Source: Muribaculaceae bacterium
GTDB taxonomy: Bacteria > Bacteroidota > Bacteroidia > Bacteroidales > Muribaculaceae
Assembly (NCBI GenBank): GCA_017557665.1
Contig: JAFYYI010000031.1
Span: 62,001-126,000 of the forward strand
Length of the DNA stretch: 64,000 nucleotides
Reading direction: 5' to 3'
Positions 43,765-53,425 of this stretch are shown one piece after another (position 1 is the first letter of the stretch; every line of letters starts with the position of its first letter). A program made the translations under genes and the position numbers. Below the pieces are notes generated by a model. The model was not told the origin of the DNA, searched no databases, and saw only the letters and a program-made list of their open reading frames with translations.

Positions 43765-44906
43765 TTCACTTTTATCGACAATATCTCCTGCTCAATCTCA
43801 GTTGTCTGCAATGGCGATTTCTTTAATTGTTCAAGATATTGATTGAAAGCATTATTCAAGTATGGGATTTGATCAAAATAGCGCTCTTTTATTTTTTTAA
43901 AGTCATACTTTTTGCCGTCATCGTTCGTATAAACATAAGACTCTATGACTTTGTTTATCGCTTCCCAGCATTCCTCTCTTTTTGCTTGATTATTAGAATC
44001 GCGACCAATAACTAGCTTATTCGTATTAACTTTTTTAATAAGTCCCTGAAGGGCTTTGAGTCCACCTTTATATCGATACATACAAATTTCCAACGTATCC
44101 ATTTCACTACGCTGGCTGCCGCTTCCATCTAGATTCTCTTTAGAAAACGCAAATACTCCTTTAGCTGGATTGTCATTCTTTAACTCTAACAAAGCGTATA
44201 ACTTATCATCCGTAATTCTAACCTCGTCAGTATAAGGTTGTCCCAAAAGAGCATTAGCCTTTTCAAATAATTGTTTATTGTTTACGGCAGTTGCCACTCT
44301 CTTCTTATATTCGGCAAAACCTTTCATTCCCTTAAAGTCATCAACAGTTGCACTGATTGCGTCCAACTCTTCTTTTGAAATCTGGGAATATCTCCTTTTC
44401 AGCAGCTGCTTGTTCTGTTCATATCTATTGGCCAGCTCTGCCTTCGCCTTGTCAGCATCTTGCTTGGCTTGTACCGCACGAGCTTCTTCCATGTTGCCCA
44501 ACTTGTCTTCAGCATCCTTAATCTGAGCCACTAGTTTATCCTTTTTTGCCATCAAATCAATGCTGTCTTGACGCAAATCTTGAACTTTATTTTCCAATGC
44601 ACTCACTTGCGCCTTAAGATTATTCCGATGAACACCACTATTGGCGTCTTTAATGATGCGGTCATTGTAGTTCCATGTATCCTGCTTTAACTTCAAGTCA
44701 TTACGCATTGACTGGACACGTTCAGCAAGCTTATTGCATGAATCGGTCAATTCCTGAACCTTTTCTGACAACTGTTGGCTTTTTACCAGTTCCTTCTCCA
44801 ACTGTGTCTGCCCCTGGGCATGGAATGTCGTCATGCAAAACACCAGCACTAACAGGCCGCACAGATATCTCATATAATCTATCATACGTTTTCTCTTATT
44901 AAGCAT
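43761..44906 (-). CDS. Exported coiled-coil protein (paralogue B)
   Basis: The 381-residue protein has a hydrophobic export signal at about 12-31 (MRYLCGLLVLVFCMTTFHAQ), a coiled coil from about 35 to 175, and a helical C-terminal domain that shares IPYLxxxFxQYx with paralogue A. There is no enzyme motif. It starts 2 bases after the preceding gene and overlaps the following one by 4 bases. Confidence 0.78.
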   Translation of the reverse strand: MLNKRKRMIDYMRYLCGLLVLVFCMTTFHAQGQTQLEKELVKSQQLSEKVQELTDSCNKLAERVQSMRNDLKLKQDTWNYNDRIIKDANSGVHRNNLKAQVSALENKVQDLRQDSIDLMAKKDKLVAQIKDAEDKLGNMEEARAVQAKQDADKAKAELANRYEQNKQLLKRRYSQISKEELDAISATVDDFKGMKGFAEYKKRVATAVNNKQLFEKANALLGQPYTDEVRITDDKLYALLELKNDNPAKGVFAFSKENLDGSGSQRSEMDTLEICMYRYKGGLKALQGLIKKVNTNKLVIGRDSNNQAKREECWEAINKVIESYVYTNDDGKKYDFKKIKERYFDQIPYLNNAFNQYLEQLKKSPLQTTEIEQEILSIKVK

Positions 44907-44908
44907 GA

Positions 44909-45745
44909 TTAGTATTCTTCATTAGGAATCTGGGATCTGAATGTTAACGCAAATTCCTGTACCTTTGAGTATGCATTATTGCTTTCAGTCCTAAGTTTAT
45001 CTCGTACATATTGTAATGCTGTCAAGTTGTCTGCAATACGTTCTTTTTTACCATAATAACTAATTATCTGTTGCGCCAGCTTGTTGTAGAAACTACCTTT
45101 TGCACTAGACAACTCAGTATCCACCTTACTTAATCCGTTACTGATGGAAGTGATGTTGGCCAAATACTGCCTGTAGTTGGGATTATTGCGCACATCATCC
45201 CGCTTCCTCCTTTCAGCAGCTGCATAGCTATCAAACGAGTTCCAAGACGATCGTGCACCATTAAAACCAGGATCTGGGCTTGCCTTGTAGTTAACAAATT
45301 TCAGCGCTTTACGATAAGTGTCATTCACCTGCCCGATTTTCATAACCAAGCTATCTTTACTGGCACTGTTGTCCTCGGAAGTTATCGTGCTTATCGCTTT
45401 GAGATACTTGTCAACAACTCGGCTATCACAATCGGTTTTACTCCACTCCTCAAAGATCTTCTTGTTCACAATATTAATCGCTGTCTGAATATTATAGCGT
45501 TCCAATTCGTCTACCGAATACTTCACACTTTTCTGTTTCACTAGATTAACATGATCCTCGAAAATTATCTCGTCCCAATCACCTTTTTGTTCCCAGTCAT
45601 TCTTAAATTGTTGACTAAGCCTCTCTAATGTCTTGTCTGGAATAGCAGGTCGAGGATCTGGGCCGTTATCAGGTATCAGGTAAAACGCTCCGACAATGGC
45701 ACCCAATATCACCACAAACGCTAATATTAATTTTATTGCTTTCAT
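44909..45745 (-). CDS. One-TM helical exterior protein
   Basis: The 278-residue protein has an N-terminal anchor (MKAIKLILAFVVILGAIVGA) that closely resembles that of the next protein (MKSLKLIIAFIVILGVNIGA). The rest is helical and exposed. SKTDCDSRVVDKYLKAI loosely recalls the EEKDCKMVEDY element of its neighbours. No family was recognised. It is probably a membrane-tethered periplasmic part of the array. Confidence 0.72.
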   Translation of the reverse strand: MKAIKLILAFVVILGAIVGAFYLIPDNGPDPRPAIPDKTLERLSQQFKNDWEQKGDWDEIIFEDHVNLVKQKSVKYSVDELERYNIQTAINIVNKKIFEEWSKTDCDSRVVDKYLKAISTITSEDNSASKDSLVMKIGQVNDTYRKALKFVNYKASPDPGFNGARSSWNSFDSYAAAERRKRDDVRNNPNYRQYLANITSISNGLSKVDTELSSAKGSFYNKLAQQIISYYGKKERIADNLTALQYVRDKLRTESNNAYSKVQEFALTFRSQIPNEEY

Positions 45746-45789
45746 TGTTCTATCGTTTTATTGTTTTAATTGTTAATTATCAATAAAAT

Positions 45790-46503
45790 CTAATCTCGAT
45801 CAGTTCTTAGACTAGCAGCCTTTCTATCACGCTCATGTTCAAGACGCCTCATCTCTTCCTTGCTTTGAGCATGTCGGATTTTCTCATCATACTCTCTGAC
45901 AATAGCACGCCTTTCTTGAAGTTCCTTTTTCTCGTCCGACGATGAGCCGTAAGCTTTTTGTGCCGGCACTTGGGGAGATTGGGTTCTTGGAGCCGTCATG
46001 TCGGCAAAAGATTTTAACTCCCGATAGTGCTCCATAAACCACTCTCTAGCCTTATAAGCAGTTACATTCCCCACTTGACGCTTATGATCGTCTGATAGGT
46101 TCCAATCATATTGACTGATCTTACTGAGTTCATCAAAGCATCCATTGACAATGAGTTGCTTTACCGAATGATAGTCTTCCACCATCTTGCAATCCTTCTC
46201 TTCGCAATGCTGACGGTAGGCATCACGATGGGCTTCATATTGCCGATAGACGTTTTCAATTTCTTCAAAAGTGACGTTGTCCCTCAGCAATGCGAAAATC
46301 CAGCGGTTCATGTTGGCTTGAGCCTCGTCAGCAGGCAGACTCGGAACAACAGCAACAGTCGAATCCTCAGCAGGGCTTTCCTCAACCTGTGGCATCTCAG
46401 CCTGCTCATGTTGAGTCGCAGGTGGAGCCGTAAACAGATACAAGGCGCCAATGTTAACGCCAAGAATGACAATAAATGCTATGATTAACTTTAAAGACTT
46501 CAT
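45790..46503 (-). CDS. One-TM protein with a module shared with the 732-residue neighbour
   Basis: The 237-residue protein has an N-terminal TM anchor, a Glu/Pro-rich linker, and a roughly 110-residue helical module (about 63-172). The module contains VTFEEIENVYRQYEAHR, CEEKDCKMVEDYHSVKQLIV and NGCFDELSKI. It aligns with the C-terminal part of the protein encoded next upstream (VTFNEIEDINNQYEAQK, CGDNECKMIEDYNRLKTLIV, NGQFDQIKKT). The C-terminus is charged and coiled. The two conserved Cys residues in Cx4C spacing could form a disulfide. Confidence 0.75.
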   Translation of the reverse strand: MKSLKLIIAFIVILGVNIGALYLFTAPPATQHEQAEMPQVEESPAEDSTVAVVPSLPADEAQANMNRWIFALLRDNVTFEEIENVYRQYEAHRDAYRQHCEEKDCKMVEDYHSVKQLIVNGCFDELSKISQYDWNLSDDHKRQVGNVTAYKAREWFMEHYRELKSFADMTAPRTQSPQVPAQKAYGSSSDEKKELQERRAIVREYDEKIRHAQSKEEMRRLEHERDRKAASLRTDRD

Positions 46504-46511
46504 TACATAAT

Positions 46512-48710
46512 CTATCGTTCTTCTCTTTTCTTTGTTTCTTTCTTCTTTTTACCTTTATTTTGATCTTCAGATGATGTTTGAGCCTTCGGTCGGTCATTCT
46601 TAATTTCAATAAAAGAATGATAGTTTTTATAATTGCTAATCACTTGTTGTTTAATTTGTTGATTCTTAGTATCAATGACATTTGACACTATATTCTTATG
46701 TTTTTGATATATGTTCCAATTATTCCATGAGGTTTTTTTAATTTGATCAAACTGACCATTAACGATAAGCGTTTTTAGTCGATTATAATCTTCAATCATC
46801 TTGCATTCATTGTCACCACAAAACTCAGAATAAGTACTTTTTTGGGCTTCGTACTGATTATTGATGTCTTCTATCTCGTTGAAAGTGACACTATCTTTCT
46901 TCAAGGTTTCCAACCAAAACTTCATGTTGTTTTGAGCCTGCTGTTCGGTCAGTTCTTCGGTCTGCGACTCGCCAGAGTCACCACCCAAGAATTTCTTTTC
47001 ACCGCCAGCACTATTCTCGTCAACGATCTCGTTATGTGTCCGGCCTGAGTTGTGCTGACCCGTACATCCGCGCAGGAAGTAACCGCCCAGGCCGCCAAGC
47101 ACGAGACACAACAGGGCCGAACAAAGCAACCACATCAAACCCTTCTGCAAAGATATCTTTTGGGCAGCAAAACTTTCTTTGTATTCCTGAAAAGCTGACA
47201 ATTGCATTTCATTATCATTAGGACCGAGATAGATGGGATTACTAGCTTTATAACAGGTGTCATCAGCAAAATAAAAGACATCTATCGCCCCCTGAATGTC
47301 ATCGGGCATATTCAGAGTACCCACATAGACCTTTTTATCCCTTTTGGTACTTTCAAATTTCACAGGTTTTGAAAAAACGACTCTACTGCTGTTGCTATCG
47401 CCGCCAGACACAACCTTAACCCTAAGCCAAGCTGGGGATCCAGATATATCGTCATTTTTATCTTTTATCTGAAGTACCAGTTGACGGGGTGTGGAAGATT
47501 GCTTTTCATTGAAATTGCCACGGTTGCCGCCTTGGCCTTTACCATAAACCGGCGGTTCTTGACGATACTCACTCTTCTGAACAGTTACCACCAATCGGTC
47601 AACATCAAACTTATACGAAACAAACTGGTAGGCCGATTGCCCTTCTCCATAGTATTTCAGCTCAAATGCCGCTGAATTCTCTGTAAAACCGATATCTTTG
47701 CCCTTCAGCTTAAATGACAAATCTGAATTAAGCGTAATCGGGTGCTGAATTAATCCATACTTGTACCTCAACTGCAAACTCTTTTTATTGCGCTGATACT
47801 GCTGCTTAAAGAACTCCTGATGCGGTTCGAGAACAAGTTGGAATGTCTTTTCTATGGGTTTCTCCAGTCCTGCTGTGGTAACCTGAATCTCTTCAAAAGC
47901 CGAATAAAACTTCACATGGTCAGGATCAGGATTATTGTTCGCCAGCAACTCCCTTATCGTGAAAGAAACACTGCCGTTCTTATAGAAGTGTCCATTGGCT
48001 TGAGAAGAAAAAGCAAGCGGCTTATCGATATCTGTCTCGAACTGGACAGGTTTACCATCAACGGAAATCTTGTACTGCGGCCTACGAGGAATTTGCAAAT
48101 CAGGAACGAGTGACGAACTTTGTGGATTCTCCAGGTTTTCGGCAATAAAGACTTCACTATACTTCTGCAGTTCGCGATACTGCACATCATTCAAGAATTG
48201 CTCGATCTGTTTTTCTGAAAGTTTCAAGTAGCCTACAGGAGCCGTAGGATGCATCTCGCAGTAGGGGCCCTCATGAGGGATTAACGGGTATTGCCGAGCG
48301 ACTTCATCCAATACCTTTTGGTCTATCTGGCCATCATTAAACTCATAGGTCTCATTGACACTGTCCCGGCACGTCATGCAGGAGGACAAGAACTTGTCTT
48401 TGAGTGCCATCATCACCCTGTAAGGGCCGACACCTTTTTCAAAGCCATAACCCTTAGGCAGCGAAAAAGCGATAACCAATGTTCCCTGCCTAAAAGAGCT
48501 AAAGCTGCGCACATTGTTCTTATATAGATTGTAGATCACCTGGGCCTTCTCAATCTTCAATGAGAAGAAATAGGAATTGGCTCGGAATCCACTAATCGCA
48601 CGGTCCTCAATCGCAAAATCCGGTGAATTGAACAAGACCAAGGGCATAAAACCACTACTGGCATGTGGATTTCCACAGACCTTGACTGAGATATATTTTT
48701 GATTTGACAT
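46512..48710 (-). CDS. Large one-TM protein, C-terminal module shared with neighbour
   Basis: The 732-residue protein lacks a signal peptide. Residues 1-530 form an unrecognised, beta-rich, presumably cytoplasmic region. A TM segment follows (about 532-553, WLLCSALLCLVLGGLGGYFL). The exterior C-terminal part (about 595-705) is the shared helical module with CGDNECKMIEDY, and the tail is very Lys-rich. The layout is that of a signal-passing protein: cytoplasmic domain, membrane pass, sensor-like exterior module. It lies directly downstream of the GTPase gene (79-base gap), so the GTPase could act on its cytoplasmic part. Confidence 0.75.
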   Translation of the reverse strand: MSNQKYISVKVCGNPHASSGFMPLVLFNSPDFAIEDRAISGFRANSYFFSLKIEKAQVIYNLYKNNVRSFSSFRQGTLVIAFSLPKGYGFEKGVGPYRVMMALKDKFLSSCMTCRDSVNETYEFNDGQIDQKVLDEVARQYPLIPHEGPYCEMHPTAPVGYLKLSEKQIEQFLNDVQYRELQKYSEVFIAENLENPQSSSLVPDLQIPRRPQYKISVDGKPVQFETDIDKPLAFSSQANGHFYKNGSVSFTIRELLANNNPDPDHVKFYSAFEEIQVTTAGLEKPIEKTFQLVLEPHQEFFKQQYQRNKKSLQLRYKYGLIQHPITLNSDLSFKLKGKDIGFTENSAAFELKYYGEGQSAYQFVSYKFDVDRLVVTVQKSEYRQEPPVYGKGQGGNRGNFNEKQSSTPRQLVLQIKDKNDDISGSPAWLRVKVVSGGDSNSSRVVFSKPVKFESTKRDKKVYVGTLNMPDDIQGAIDVFYFADDTCYKASNPIYLGPNDNEMQLSAFQEYKESFAAQKISLQKGLMWLLCSALLCLVLGGLGGYFLRGCTGQHNSGRTHNEIVDENSAGGEKKFLGGDSGESQTEELTEQQAQNNMKFWLETLKKDSVTFNEIEDINNQYEAQKSTYSEFCGDNECKMIEDYNRLKTLIVNGQFDQIKKTSWNNWNIYQKHKNIVSNVIDTKNQQIKQQVISNYKNYHSFIEIKNDRPKAQTSSEDQNKGKKKKETKKREER

Positions 48711-48789
48711 AAATGTATTATTTTGGTTTCGTAAGTAATTATTATGACAAGTGGTTACATTTCTTTAACCTCTAAACTTGAATACTAAA

Positions 48790-50580
48790 TCAATTCACCG
48801 CATCCTTCACTTTATCCCAGAAAGTTTTCTTCTTGAGCATCTGGGTGGAATTGCGGATAGCTCTTACCAACTTGTCGGAGTCGGTGTTGTCATATTCGTA
48901 GAGTCCGCCCACATAGAACTGTCCCAGACTGAAAGTATAGAGATTGGGGTGATAACCCTGTGCAACATTGATGTTATGTTCCTCGCAGATTTCAATCAGC
49001 GCATCAAGTATATCATCTTGATACTTGTTTCGAAATATCCTTAGCGCTTCCTGTTCGCGTTGCACGGGGTCCCCCAAAGTATCGGCCTTGGTGACAATGA
49101 TGTGAATGGAATCCACCTTTTCCATAATCTCGGCATTGCCTGGGTTCTGCAGCAGGTTCACCATTTTTTGGATCAAGATTCGCTGATTAACCGCACAATG
49201 TTCCAATTCTATGATGGCTTTACCCGTTTCCTCATCATAGCCCGTTACAACCTCACGGGTGATGTGAACTACATTGGTTGTGGGGTCAATAATCAGAAAA
49301 AAGACTTTACGGTTATCGTTGTTCAGTAATTTTGTCGCACCTGTACCCATATCCTCAAAAGTATAGACCTTATCGGGGTTGTTGGCAATGCCGAAGGCAA
49401 ATTCCTCGCCCGACATCTCCACGAGGTTTACATTATGTTTGGCACCAGCTGACGTGCTGGAGCGAATAGTTGCCTCGAGCGTCGTTACGAAAGTCTTTTC
49501 AGTGCGAGGTACGGTAAGTCCCACGTCGGTATATTGCTGAAGTGCCGCAGCATAGTCACCGCCGCCATGGGCCAGATTAATATTCAGCGAACTGGATCGT
49601 GACAGTCCCATCAGCACACAGGTCTTGCCTGTGGAGGGTACACCAAAGAAATAAACGTCAGTGTAGCCTTCCTTACATTCTGGCGTTGATGTCTCCATAG
49701 CCTTTTTAATGTCGGGCAAATCGTAGGTGATATCGGTTGTCATTAAAGTTTCCCACACATTCTCGGTCATCACGCCAGCCTTGATCAGCTCATCCTTGTT
49801 GATAACCTTCTCATTAATCAACTTGACAAGACGTTCAACTTCATACTTATTAGGTTCATTGCGCATTAGACTGATTTCCCCCTGTTTCAGTTTCATCAGT
49901 TCAATCTTGGCCTGCTGAAGGAAAGGAGAATTCGGATTATTATGGATATAATCATTCACGATAAAAATGTCGCCAGTAATCTTGACGTTCTCCCAATCAA
50001 CAATGCCATTGAGCATCGCTTGGGCCTCCTTAGCAAACTTGCCATTCGAGAATATGTCAAGATATTCCTGGATGTCAGCGACTTGATCTTTGTTGGTTAA
50101 GCCCCAGACGGTTTCATCAATCTCGTCTCGGTGGGAAGTGTTGGGGTATTTGGCGAGGTGTCCCAACAGGGAATCCTTGGAAAACACGTCCACAGCATCC
50201 CAGTCGGCCTGTTCTACATTTGCGGTAATCTCTTGCAGTTTCCGCTCCACCAGGAAGTAGCACTGGTTGGCTTCATCCACATGGTTACCAGAAGGTCGCT
50301 TGCCTTCCCAACGGCGAATGTAATTGGAAATCATGTCCAACAGGGATTGGGAGTATTCCTGTCGCTCCAGCAGGGTATGGATGTCAGCCCATTCCTTTTG
50401 TTCAAAGGAATTGGGCATCTCATTCAAGCGTTTTTCTATTTCTTGTCTGCGTTCCGGTGATAAGTTCGGGAGATCCTCCAAAGAGATATCTCCTGACTGG
50501 ATATAAGTCATCAACGTATTGATGTTGATTTTGTTACAGTCATTCATAAGTTTATTGCGTTGTAAAGCTGTTAGTGCCAT
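48790..50580 (-). CDS. GTPase-like P-loop protein with helical N-terminal repeats
   Basis: The 596-residue cytoplasmic protein carries a P-loop FFGVPSTGKTCVL (311-323), a switch-2-like VEMSGEEF in place of DxxG, and the guanine-specificity motif TKAD near 500. That indicates a small-GTPase-type fold. The first 300 residues are helical repeats of the type D...YL..FxNGxFxxEA (DIQEYLDIFSNGKFAKEAQA, NDYIHNNPNSPFLQQAKIEL). Met/Glu in the DxxG motif may change hydrolysis. It is flanked by membrane proteins on both sides. It could act as the switch of the array (inference). Confidence 0.8.
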   Translation of the reverse strand: MALTALQRNKLMNDCNKININTLMTYIQSGDISLEDLPNLSPERRQEIEKRLNEMPNSFEQKEWADIHTLLERQEYSQSLLDMISNYIRRWEGKRPSGNHVDEANQCYFLVERKLQEITANVEQADWDAVDVFSKDSLLGHLAKYPNTSHRDEIDETVWGLTNKDQVADIQEYLDIFSNGKFAKEAQAMLNGIVDWENVKITGDIFIVNDYIHNNPNSPFLQQAKIELMKLKQGEISLMRNEPNKYEVERLVKLINEKVINKDELIKAGVMTENVWETLMTTDITYDLPDIKKAMETSTPECKEGYTDVYFFGVPSTGKTCVLMGLSRSSSLNINLAHGGGDYAAALQQYTDVGLTVPRTEKTFVTTLEATIRSSTSAGAKHNVNLVEMSGEEFAFGIANNPDKVYTFEDMGTGATKLLNNDNRKVFFLIIDPTTNVVHITREVVTGYDEETGKAIIELEHCAVNQRILIQKMVNLLQNPGNAEIMEKVDSIHIIVTKADTLGDPVQREQEALRIFRNKYQDDILDALIEICEEHNINVAQGYHPNLYTFSLGQFYVGGLYEYDNTDSDKLVRAIRNSTQMLKKKTFWDKVKDAVN

Positions 50581-50618
50581 AGTATTCTAAAGTATTAATA
50601 GTCAATAATATGATTTGA

Positions 50619-51632
50619 TTACAACTGTGTCCCGCCATCTTCTTCCTTTCTGGTCTCACCGACTTTTAAAACGTCGGTGCGGCGGGCGACGAAGTAATTA
50701 AACAGAATCATCAGATGGATCAGCAGCACGACAATCAGCGCTGTCACACTGAATCCGCGTGCATCCTGCAAGGCCTTCCGGAACTTAAAGGAGGAAGTAT
50801 CTAACGCGAACTCCTGCTCTTGATTCTGCTTAACAATTGTATATTTATTGTTAGCCGAATCCCAGTCCACATCAGGCAATAGTGCATTATGTGATAATTC
50901 CGATAAATCTTCTTGTGCTATTGAAGCTAAATAATCGATTTTTTTGGCACTTGTTGGCACTTGTATGATGCTCCAATTATTAACAATATTAATAATTTCG
51001 TTTCTGTCAGCTATATATTGTAGATGCTTATCGCCATATGCACCATCTTCCTTCACGAGATCGTCACGTTGCGAGTCTATAAAGGTTTCAACAGCCGATT
51101 CAGTACGTTCTATTCTATTATCTGTCATGAACTTATTAAGGCTAGCATCACTGACCTTACCAGGCATTATCGCAATTTTTAAACCGTTTCCGGTTTTTTC
51201 TATAGCGGTTTTCTCGAAGTTTTCATATGACGCATACAGGCTGTCGATCTTGGCGATGTCTTCTTGGGCGTAGTTCTTGATCTGCTCCTTGTTGTCGTTG
51301 ACAACAAAGAAGTGCATGATACCGCCGAACAGTGATGCCGGAATGGCAAACAGGATATAGGCCACGAGGGTGGCGATTTCAATCTTTTTCCATTTGTCGA
51401 GCTGGTTGGCAGCGCCCTTGCACTTAATCATGAACCACAACAGGCCACCGGCCACTGCCGTGACCACGACCGCGATGAGGATGTCCCAGCCGATTTCACC
51501 ACCTGACATGTAGGAGTGCCCGATGAAGGTGAACACCAGCAGCAGCACGAGGCCTACCAGCGCGATGATGTTGGCGATGGTGATTTTGCCACTGCTCTGA
51601 TTCTTTGCTTTATTCTTTTGTTTCTTTGCCAT
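50619..51632 (-). CDS. Four-TM protein with large exterior loop
   Basis: The 337-residue protein has a basic N-terminus, TM segments at about 19-38, 50-68 and 87-111, a helical loop of about 185 residues, and a last TM segment at about 297-316. The loop should face the periplasm. The layout is sensor-like. No family was recognised. It lies between the membrane subtilisin gene and the GTPase gene. Confidence 0.75.
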   Translation of the reverse strand: MAKKQKNKAKNQSSGKITIANIIALVGLVLLLVFTFIGHSYMSGGEIGWDILIAVVVTAVAGGLLWFMIKCKGAANQLDKWKKIEIATLVAYILFAIPASLFGGIMHFFVVNDNKEQIKNYAQEDIAKIDSLYASYENFEKTAIEKTGNGLKIAIMPGKVSDASLNKFMTDNRIERTESAVETFIDSQRDDLVKEDGAYGDKHLQYIADRNEIINIVNNWSIIQVPTSAKKIDYLASIAQEDLSELSHNALLPDVDWDSANNKYTIVKQNQEQEFALDTSSFKFRKALQDARGFSVTALIVVLLIHLMILFNYFVARRTDVLKVGETRKEEDGGTQL

Positions 51633-51675
51633 AATCTATTAATCTATTTATTATTTATCTACTAATAATGTGTAA

Positions 51676-53397
51676 TCATGAACGGCGGTCGGTTCTTGTT
51701 TGTCTGGAGTTTCCGCTTTGGGCGTCCGACTGACGGTCGTTCTGGTTGTTGCCTGATGATTGCGAGGCCCTGTCGGTAGCAGGTGCCGTCGATTTAGCCT
51801 TCAATACCGCATCCTTGATCTGTACCAGGTTGCCAATTTCGGGGGCTCCGCTGACAGGCTTGCCCGTTTCCTTGAGAATTGAGATGATCTGGCTCGTCTT
51901 CAAATCGGGGTTCACACTCTTTATGAGTGCCACTGTGCCAGTGATGATGGGTGCCGAGAAACTCGTGCCAGGCCAAGCCACGTAAGTGTTGCCGGGGGTG
52001 GCGCCAAAGATATCAACACCAGGAGCCGAGATGGTGGACTCGTAGATATTGTTCTGCCTGAAATTGCCAAAATTGCTGAAATCAGCCTTGCGAAGGTTGC
52101 GATCGACAGCCGACACCTTGATGGTGTTATCATTACGCTTGGACACGTCCATGGCGGTGAACACATTATCATTGCCTGCCGCCCAAACAATCGTCACGTC
52201 ACGATCCTCGGCCAGCTTGAACACATAATCCCACATCTTCTCGGTGGGCAATCCGAATTGCTGGGAAAAAGCAATCTGATCATTAATCGACATGCGGCGC
52301 ACCATATCTGGGTTAAACTGCATTCCGACAGAAAGATTCACCACATCGGCACCATGATAGATGCAGTACAGCAAACCCTCGACCATGGTGATTGTGTTGA
52401 TAGCCTTACCGATGCTCACAGGAATGAATTTACACTTGGGAGCGATGCCCGATGAGCCGGCATTGTTGTTTGCCGCACCCACCGCAATCGATGTCACCAA
52501 CGTTCCATGGCTAGCGACTTCAATGGGACAACGACCCACTGGGGCGACATTGGAACTGCCGGTATAGATCTCATAGGGATAGAGGACACGGTCACGACTC
52601 AATTCAGGATGGTTCAAATCCATAAACGAGTCAACAATGCCGACCACCACATCATCCGAGCCTTGAGTGACAGCCCATGCCTCCTGAGCCTGAATCGGAG
52701 TGAAGAACCAAGCATAATTAGGATACCTGAAGATGGGGTCATTGGGCGTCACCCCTTCGGCCTGGACCATCACCTCGACTGGCACCACAAGGAATTTGAC
52801 CTCGGGAATCTGACTAGGTAACTTCCGACAAATTTCCATCCTTTTCTCATCGGGAACGCTCAGAACTGCAGTTTTAGCGCTGGAGTTATACCATTCGATT
52901 TTATGGTCTGGTTCGGGATATTGCTGAGTGAATTTTGCAGCAAATGCCTTGAATGCCTCATCATTGACATCGGAGTCCAAGATGACATACAACAGATTGG
53001 GATAGACCTGAGTAGCCCCATCATTATCGGGATTGGGCTCAGGCTCCATTTCTTCAAACGGGGGCAGGACGTTCTCGTCAGGTGAGGGAAGACCGACATC
53101 CTCACCCCCATCGATAGGGCGGTTCCATTGAGGATCAGAAGGTGTACTATTCCCATTATCCTGACCTCTGGGCTGGACATACTCGTTGCCCGGACGTTGG
53201 AACTCTTCAGGCCAATTCGCGTCAGCCAATTGGTCGCCAGAACCATGGTCGCAGCTGCGGAACAGGCTCAAGAGAGCCATCAAGAGGACTAGCAACAAGA
53301 GAAACAACAAAAGTCTCCCTAAACATCCCATGAGACCCCATGGCTGCCAGAAGGGCTCATGTCCATTGGCTCCTTTTCCAAAAAAGATCTTCTTCAT
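51676..53397 (-). CDS. Membrane-tethered subtilisin-like serine protease (S8)
   Basis: The 573-residue protein has an N-terminal TM segment (about 24-46, ending near a Cys in RSCDHG), a Pro/Asp-rich linker, and a prodomain-like part (130-215). The S8 catalytic domain follows: Asp256 in VVGIVDSFMDLNHPE, His297 in SHGTLVTSIAVGA, oxyanion Asn409 in VWAAGNDN, and Ser479 in PGTSFSAPIITGT. All catalytic residues are present. The tail is basic and disordered. It should act outside the inner membrane. It sits between the SrfC-like gene and a sensor-like membrane protein gene, so it may process array components. Confidence 0.93.
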   Translation of the reverse strand: MKKIFFGKGANGHEPFWQPWGLMGCLGRLLLFLLLLVLLMALLSLFRSCDHGSGDQLADANWPEEFQRPGNEYVQPRGQDNGNSTPSDPQWNRPIDGGEDVGLPSPDENVLPPFEEMEPEPNPDNDGATQVYPNLLYVILDSDVNDEAFKAFAAKFTQQYPEPDHKIEWYNSSAKTAVLSVPDEKRMEICRKLPSQIPEVKFLVVPVEVMVQAEGVTPNDPIFRYPNYAWFFTPIQAQEAWAVTQGSDDVVVGIVDSFMDLNHPELSRDRVLYPYEIYTGSSNVAPVGRCPIEVASHGTLVTSIAVGAANNNAGSSGIAPKCKFIPVSIGKAINTITMVEGLLYCIYHGADVVNLSVGMQFNPDMVRRMSINDQIAFSQQFGLPTEKMWDYVFKLAEDRDVTIVWAAGNDNVFTAMDVSKRNDNTIKVSAVDRNLRKADFSNFGNFRQNNIYESTISAPGVDIFGATPGNTYVAWPGTSFSAPIITGTVALIKSVNPDLKTSQIISILKETGKPVSGAPEIGNLVQIKDAVLKAKSTAPATDRASQSSGNNQNDRQSDAQSGNSRQTRTDRRS

Positions 53398-53425
53398 GAT
53401 TGCAAGTCTATATTATCAATGATTT

